From Oscheius dolichura (taxonomy: Eukaryota > Nematoda > Chromadorea > Rhabditida > Rhabditidae): a stretch of 64,000 nt of DNA. The stretch is from the NCBI GenBank assembly GCA_932521035.1, contig OW051497.1:12338001-12402000 (forward strand). The letters are read 5' to 3'. A model generated the notes under the pieces. That model did not search any database, had not been told where the DNA came from, and was given only the letters and a program-made list of their open reading frames with translations. Positions within the stretch are counted from its first letter, which is position 1. Every line of letters begins with the position of its first letter. Below are positions 58,204-64,000 of this stretch, one piece after another. A program made the position numbers and the translations under genes.

Positions 58204-60361
58204 ATGCCACCCACTGTTGGAATTATGCCAAACTACGCATCTTTAATTGCGGCTACACGGCAGCGGTTTGACTCCGCTATGTCCATTGCTCATGCGTCTC
58301 CACCCACACAAGCACCAACTTCTAGCGCCCTAACTATGCATCACCAGCGATTCTTCGTAGTCGGGCGAGAAATAGATAAGCGTTGAACTTCCTGTAAAAA
58401 ACATCCCACGCACTTTAAAAATGCCCTTTTGTATGGTGGTACCCATGTGCCCTGCACATGCCCCCCGCCCCATATGATACGAGCCGAGCGGAGGCCAGTA
58501 TTGCATCACTTTCGGCCCTGCCCGCACCCACCAACAGCCAGTTTCGCAATCGTCCGAGTGACGTTTGGGCGCTCGTGCAGATGTGTTGCCCCTTCCCCAA
58601 TATCGATTACGTTCCATAGCGTTCGATTTTTCGTTGATCTGGTTTCTGACATCAGCTGTCCAAATCAATATTTCCTCTTAATGACTGAGCCCTCTTTAAT
58701 TCTTCTTATAACTATGCCTGCATAATATTATACAAGTTCTTTATTTCAGGAAACTCGAACTTCGTCAGCTCTTGCAGCCTCCAGCTTTCTAGCGCTCTAC
58801 CGCTCTCAAATCTCTTCTTCTGGTACGAAGTAAGCCATTTTTCCTTATTATTATCTTTCTCATTTCTTCAGAATGTTTCAACAATTGGAACTAGAGCAAT
58901 CCTCACCGTTTGAGCCGACGCTCGCTTCTTTGAACACCGAGCAAGAAATCATGTGGGGTGTTTGGGCTGACTCGGGAGCTCAAGAGGAAACTTGCAGCCT
59001 CGCTGCCGTAAGTGGCTATATCCATATCTTCATATCCTCTTCTGCTTTAGCCTCGCACTCAGAGAGTTCGCTGTCCTACCAGATGTATCACGCCGCTTAA
59101 TCCAAACTCATCCCCGTTTGATTCCGACTGGAAGTGTGTTTTTAAGCGGGCCCAAGCCCCCACCGCCACCGCTACTCGTGCCACACAGTTCCTTCATTCC
59201 TCCCTGTGTTGCTCCCTCAACGTGAGTTAAATTCATCTATTCTTTACTAAAGAAGACTGTTCAGGACCTCGAAAGTATGTGGGGCTTTGGTATCGACAAA
59301 CAGTCTATTATTGGAGGAGGAGAACCTCACACTACCTCGCATGGTTCCTCCGGATCTTGTTCCTATGTCGTCGTCGTCGCCAAACAACAGTTTGTACAGC
59401 AGTGAATCCCCTCCTGCTAAAGACCATTCTCCCCTACAATATTCATTATTTTTATCGCCAGCCAATTTGTCTAGTGACCTAGATTTGTGAGTTTTCTTTT
59501 CGTTGGTTTTAAACAAACGGATTGTTACAGAGAATCAACCTTCTGCGAGTTTATCAACCCTGAGAATTATGAAGAGTTCTGTCAGGATGTCTTCACCAAC
59601 TACGACATCCACCCTGGTTCGGATTGGTCTTTACTAAATACAGCAATTGTTCAGCTCCGTTCGACTCCATCCCCTTCCTCGATGAGATCATAGAGACGGT
59701 CAAGAACGAGATCCGACAGGAGCAAGTTGTCTCCCCCAGCACCTCATACAGTTCATCACAAAGCCCGTCGCTTGTGCCTACGCTAACGTTGAGCACGGAC
59801 CAGCCTGTCCGATTTGTTGGAGACGATGGAAAGCAGTACATGGTTGTGTTGCAACCTGTCGAGGAAGCTCCTCCAAAAGCACCGAAGAGGAAACTGAGTG
59901 ACACGGTGAGTAATCCCTTTTTATCTTTTTCTTAAACAGGAAGCTTCTAGACGGAGGCATCCAAACCAAAGCGTGCTCCTGGAGTCTCGTTGGTGAACAT
60001 GTCAGAAGAGGAGATCTCTGAGAGGAAGAAGGAGCAGAACAGGGCAGCTGCCCAACGGTATCGTGAGAAGATAAAGCAGAGCAAACAGGAAGAAACCGAG
60101 GTGAGTATGTCTGCTTTCCCTATTAGGCAGCTCCCCATTAGGTCTAAACGACTTTGTTGATCCGCTTATAGTTCCCATGTAACTTCGGGCATAAGACAAA
60201 ACATGACGTTTCCCAAAAAGTCTGCAACCAAATTTAATAATATATTTTAGGAGAAGAAAGTGTTGTCCGACCGAAATGCGTACCTCCGCGTTGAAGCCGA
60301 ACGACTCGAAAAGGAAATCGCATCGCTTCGATCCTTCATTTTCGACAAAGTGTCTTCCTAA
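58204..60361 (+). CDS. ATF4-type bZIP transcription factor
   Basis: Nuclear factor of the integrated stress response family. Nine exons join exactly in phase to 447 aa: 58204-58356, 58750-58829, 58872-59007, 59067-59221, 59265-59486, 59531-59616, 59655-59905, 59951-60100, 60251-60361. The C-terminal bZIP has the basic motif EQNRAAAQRYREKIKQ (N-x4-AQRYR, with the Tyr of the ATF4 group) and a zipper with leucines at VLSDRNAYLRVEAERLEKEI and ASL. The rest is low-complexity with proline (PPPPPLLVP), serine runs and an acidic activation-type segment (CEFINPENYEEFCQDVFTNY). The exon 3-4 junction uses an AGAGAG acceptor, chosen because it alone restores the frame. Intron 1 (393 bp) is unusually long. 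An internal ATG at 58873 (MFQQLELEQ) could be an alternative start. Three uORFs precede the gene. Confidence 0.87.
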
Positions 60362-63102
60362 TCGACTTGCACCCACAACTCACATCTCCTCATTGTATCT
60401 CATCTTTCCAGCTTTGATTGATTCGCGTGGTTGATTCTATTTTTACCCTAGACTATTTCTTGTATATGTATATATGGCTCGGCGTTATTTACTCTCTATA
60501 TTATTCCTCCTTTATCCACCATTGTATTACTCATGTCTTATTCTTCTTGTAGTTTTAGATAAACATACTGTTAATATACTCCTTCTTACGCGTTTTCTGC
60601 AAAGACCATTTGAAATTCACCGGGCTAAGATCAGCGCCAAATTTGCATTGTTCAAAAAGCTATTAGTTGTGTAATTCGGAACCCCACCCTTGGTATTCCT
60701 GGAGGGTATAGAGCTTTCTTAAAGATGCAAATTCTTCGTCAACCCCTCCGCGAATTGCCTTATGAGGGGTGTTTGTCTTGGGTTTATGCCACAATTAACT
60801 TCTTCAAGCCTGGACACTTCCTCCGCCGCATATCCCAAACAAGACAAATGGTACTGGATAACTATTGTCCTCTCAGGTTTCAAGCTGACAGGGATTTTAT
60901 GAAACTGATACCCCGGAAAAATAATTCCGGCTTGTTTTGACCATATAATACCCGGCTACTCTTTTGGTTCAGTAGCAATATTAAATGACGTGGGCGTTCC
61001 AAATACTGCTCCATTAGGTTTTGACCTCCCCTCGTTAGATTGGACAATAATAACCGCGGGAAGATGGCAGCTCACCCACTCGTCTGCTAATCCTTTATAC
61101 CGCAATCATTCCGCGTATCTGATCAGGCAGTCCTCCTACCTTTTCCACTTCCGCCCCTCCCTGATTCTTTCTGTTTACGGGTGTTCTTAGAAAGCTTTTT
61201 ATCTGTCGCATAGCCCGATGCCGACTAAATTGAATAAGAATAATTCATGCCAAAAATATGACTTTTTAATCCGGTGCAACCCACCTGAACACACTACAAT
61301 TTCACTTATTTCAAGAGTACTGTGCATAAAATTCGCATTTTACCACAATATTAGTTTAAAGTGAATATTTGCGGAGGAGACAGACTTCCTCCCACACAAT
61401 ATCTTCCATCCCGATTCAAGCCCTAAATTGGGTCTGTTTTTGGCAGTCCACTTAGCTATATAAATCCTCGGATGTCCACTATAAACAGATTAGTCCAGTG
61501 CGACAAGTCTAACCTATGCGAATATCTAATTATTCACCCATACCGCTCGAGGGGAAGTCTTCTCTACCTCTTCCGTTTTCCCGGCTCCTTGTCTGACAAG
61601 CAACTTCAGAAAAGACAAAGGTCATCATACATGCAGGATCCTTCCAATTTACTTTGTTGGCTTGCATCTCATTGAACTTAATGAATTGACGAGCAATGTT
61701 TGCTAAGACTGTTGTGCGGCCTTATTAGGTCGTCTGACACCAATTCTTGCTCAATCTATCAAGCAAAAATAAAAGTTCAAGTGAAAAATTCCAATTCCAC
61801 CTGCATCCAACCTCCGAATATAGCTGCATATAGAAGCGTTCCCGTAATTCTTGGCATTCTTTTCTGCACAAGAAGTACCCAAAGCCAAGAGAGTATCCTA
61901 ATTCGGCTCTAGTAAAACAATCCAATTTCATGGTTGGCGTAACCTACGCGTTACAATAATCATGTCTACTTCTGGATGACGTTGCCCGTGGTTCAGAGAC
62001 CCACCATCACTTTTTTTGGCCCCTCTTTTCTCTAATTTTCATTAATAAGTTATTAAATGATGATGGGAACATTGTTATATTGTCCTCCCAGGAGGTGGGC
62101 AGCCGCTATTCAGCCATTCAAAAAGGTGATTCTACTGTAATTTTGAGAACTATATAACCAAAAAGCACCGGAATGGTGCTGTAATCATTGGGTTATAATT
62201 CCAGGCCCCCAGTGTATCCAGCGGTCTGCTCCAATCAACCAAAACCTTTAGTGTTCTACCAATTGTAGTGGCGTCACATTTCCTAATTGCCACCAAAAAC
62301 AGAGAGAGAGGTCTCCTTCGTGGGTCAAAAGTGCTCCTTGTCAATTTTGCCAAGATTGGCTCGTTTTTTGTGGAGGCAGAGAAATGTGGTGCTCCTCGTC
62401 AATTGACTCTTGGCCAATTTTGTTCCCTCCCAGTTCTATCGTCGTCACTGTGATTGAGTGCCTTCAAGCATGATCCGTGACTGATTGCAGGGCCTAGGCT
62501 CTTCTTTCCACTCCAGATCTCTTTTTGCACCCGTCTCGCATCTCCTACTTCACTCTCCTCACTCAATTATTTCAATGCGTAGAGGTGTTCTGCAACTAGA
62601 GGGCCACATCACGTTTCGCCAAAACGAGGCTAATTCACCGACGTCGGATTTACAACCTTCCCTAACTAAAGTTGGCTCTTGCTAAAGTTAGAATTCAATC
62701 CTGTCCGAACAAATTAACATTTTGACTTATCTCATTTCAGGACACCGTAGTCCCGGTAACTACCTGCCCAAATTATTTCAAGCATCTCGGCGGCTGGCGG
62801 TTATGGCTCATTATGCCTTTTACTCCCATTACCGACCAGACGTGCCGCTGCTGTCTATTCCGGTCTTACCGTGCTCTATAGCAAATAACTAGGCACAGGG
62901 GATAAATGTTTTTAATTTCCTACGCGATTACAATAAAATGCTCTCCATGAGAGAACCTCCATATCTCATGACTCCAAGCAATTTAGACTTGATCTCTTAT
63001 CAATCTTCGAATTAAAAAAAAGTGTTCTGCTTATCCTCTCCCACGCAACCCTGCCTCCTTTTTTTCTACTCCATCTGATTCCTGAATAATTGCAGGTACA
63101 AT
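60362..63102. other. 2.7-kb intergenic region
   Basis: 3'UTR of the ATF4-like gene, then AT-rich DNA without a convincing ORF. An acceptor-like AATTGCAG at about 63094 suggests the cysteine-rich peptide gene has an upstream 5'UTR exon here. Confidence 0.45.
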
Positions 63103-63494
63103 ATGAACTCCGCAGTCCAGGTTGCTTTGCTTTCCACCCTGTTGGCTGTCGGTAAGTATTGCTTCATCTTAAATGTTCTACGGACCCCCTAACACATATT
63201 ACACATTATCCTTTTCAGTCCTCAGCGCTCCCAGTGAGCAGGTAGTCTCCTGTACTGCGTCAGAACATCAGGAGATGCCGTGTGTCTGTTGTAAGAAGGA
63301 CTGCTGGTACACAGTTGCTTCAGTGAGAAACATCAACAACACCGCCTAGCCTAATTGTTTAGGCTGCTACCCACGAACTTGGTCACATGCCCGGCGAGGC
63401 CGGAGAACAGGAAGCTTTGGCGACACTCAAGCTCATTCGCGCCTGTATGATGAGCGAGTGCTCAAGATTCTGCATGGCTCGCAGGCCATTCTAA
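63103..63494 (+). CDS. Secreted cysteine-rich peptide, 94 aa
   Basis: Exons 63103-63151, 63219-63322 and 63363-63494 join in phase. A clear signal peptide (MNSAVQVALLSTLLAVVLSA) is followed by a short mature protein with eight cysteines in two groups: CTASEHQEMPCVCCKKDCW, then, after a Gly/Glu-rich spacer (HMPGEAGEQEALATL), CMMSECSRFC. Eight cysteines would allow four disulfide bonds, typical of secreted defence, cuticle or signalling miniproteins. The spacing matches no family I can name, and no enzymatic role is implied. AATAAA lies at 63542-63547. Confidence 0.75.
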
Positions 63495-63541
63495 ACGATA
63501 CAAATGATTTTGTCTCACTTCTTAGCGCTGGTGGAATTTTA

Positions 63542-63547
63542 AATAAA
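63542..63547 (+). terminator. AATAAA poly(A) signal of the cysteine-rich peptide gene
   Basis: Lies 48 bp after the stop at 63494. Confidence 0.55.
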
Positions 63548-64000
63548 GGTTCACACATTGTTATTACCGCGAGAAACGTAGAAACAATAGGGCATGATTC
63601 ATCTTCGGATAAGGGGAAGTTTACGAAAGTTTTGGTACCTTATACTACCTAAGATTCCAACACATGGACACATGGCTCTGCATCTGGATTATCGCCAACA
63701 AGAGTTGGATGCTCGTCACAGATTGTAGCAACGAGAGTAAGAGAGAAAAATCACCTACAATCTAATGAAACAGCACTATTTTGGAGTGACGGTCGTTTGT
63801 TACAAACTGGCAATCACCCTCAGCCTACCTCTTTCGAATACGTTCTCATTTTTCCTACCTGACAAGGCGAGGATACATACTCGGCATTACTTATTTAATA
63901 TTTTTTGGGGTGGTGTTGTAGAGAATTTTACGGCGATCAAGACACATTGTCGCGATGTTGCTCTACTGCCTCCGTTGTGGAGAAAAACGCAAAATAACAT
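63548..64000. other. Right edge, no gene recognised
   Basis: No ORF with coding character before the window ends. Confidence 0.4.

Noticed and set aside
59593..59904. 103-codon minus ORF opposite ATF4-like exons
   Set aside because: Antisense shadow; the plus strand gives a continuous bZIP protein.
1..64000. CRISPR arrays, bacterial operons, rRNA, intact transposons or retrovirus-like genes
   Set aside because: No regular spaced repeats, no rRNA-like blocks, no transposase, integrase or reverse-transcriptase motifs; gene structure is eukaryotic throughout.

Overview
Eukaryotic, protein-coding DNA. Every gene I could resolve is split by very short GT-AG introns (34-45 bp is the commonest size), with AATAAA signals a little way behind several stop codons. 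Gene content (glutamate-gated chloride channel, GnRH/AKH-type receptor, FMRFamide-receptor-like GPCR, nematode-style serpentine receptor, Bark beetle/Anakonda homologue) points to a protostome, most likely an ecdysozoan and probably a nematode. The medium GC content and tiny introns would suit an early-branching nematode clade, but that placement is inference. No rRNA, tRNA, CRISPR or intact mobile element was recognised.

Layout. 3-218 (+): 3' end of a gene entering from the left. 2011-3416 (-): peptide GPCR. 3.4-7.6 kb: no gene seen. 7739-8415 (+): multi-pass membrane protein. 8550-20447 (-): one very large gene, a Bark beetle/Anakonda-like cell-junction protein (signal peptide, SRCR, beta-helix repeats, C-type lectin domain, one membrane span, proline-rich tail). 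About 20.8-21.9 kb: two small possible membrane proteins. 22292-25730 (-): VPS39/VAM6. 26217-28165 (-): unrecognised helical protein. 31382-33547 (+): GnRH/AKH-receptor-like GPCR with a long acidic third loop. 34463-35304 (+): two-span membrane protein. 35938-36839 and 37351-38217 (-): tandem duplicated RING/coiled-coil proteins, one with a broken zinc site. 40542-40849 (+): small acidic protein. 40911-42206 (-): serpentine receptor. 46308-48396 (+): zinc-finger protein. 48704-50890 (-): GluCl channel. 52876-53128 (-): small secreted peptide precursor. 55908-56836 (-): unrecognised 263-aa protein. 58204-60361 (+): ATF4-type bZIP factor preceded by three tiny upstream ORFs. 63103-63494 (+): secreted cysteine-rich peptide.

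The genes do not form one pathway. Several are signalling genes (three GPCRs, a ligand-gated channel, two small secreted precursors); others are housekeeping (VPS39) or stress and transcription control (ATF4-like, zinc finger). The strongest leads are the uORF array before the ATF4-like gene, the RING pair with a missing zinc ligand and a shared upstream element, and a 132-nt in-frame segment ending in a stop in the Bark-like gene that could give a short secreted isoform. All exon models were built by hand from reading frame, splice consensus and family knowledge; none was checked against transcripts.
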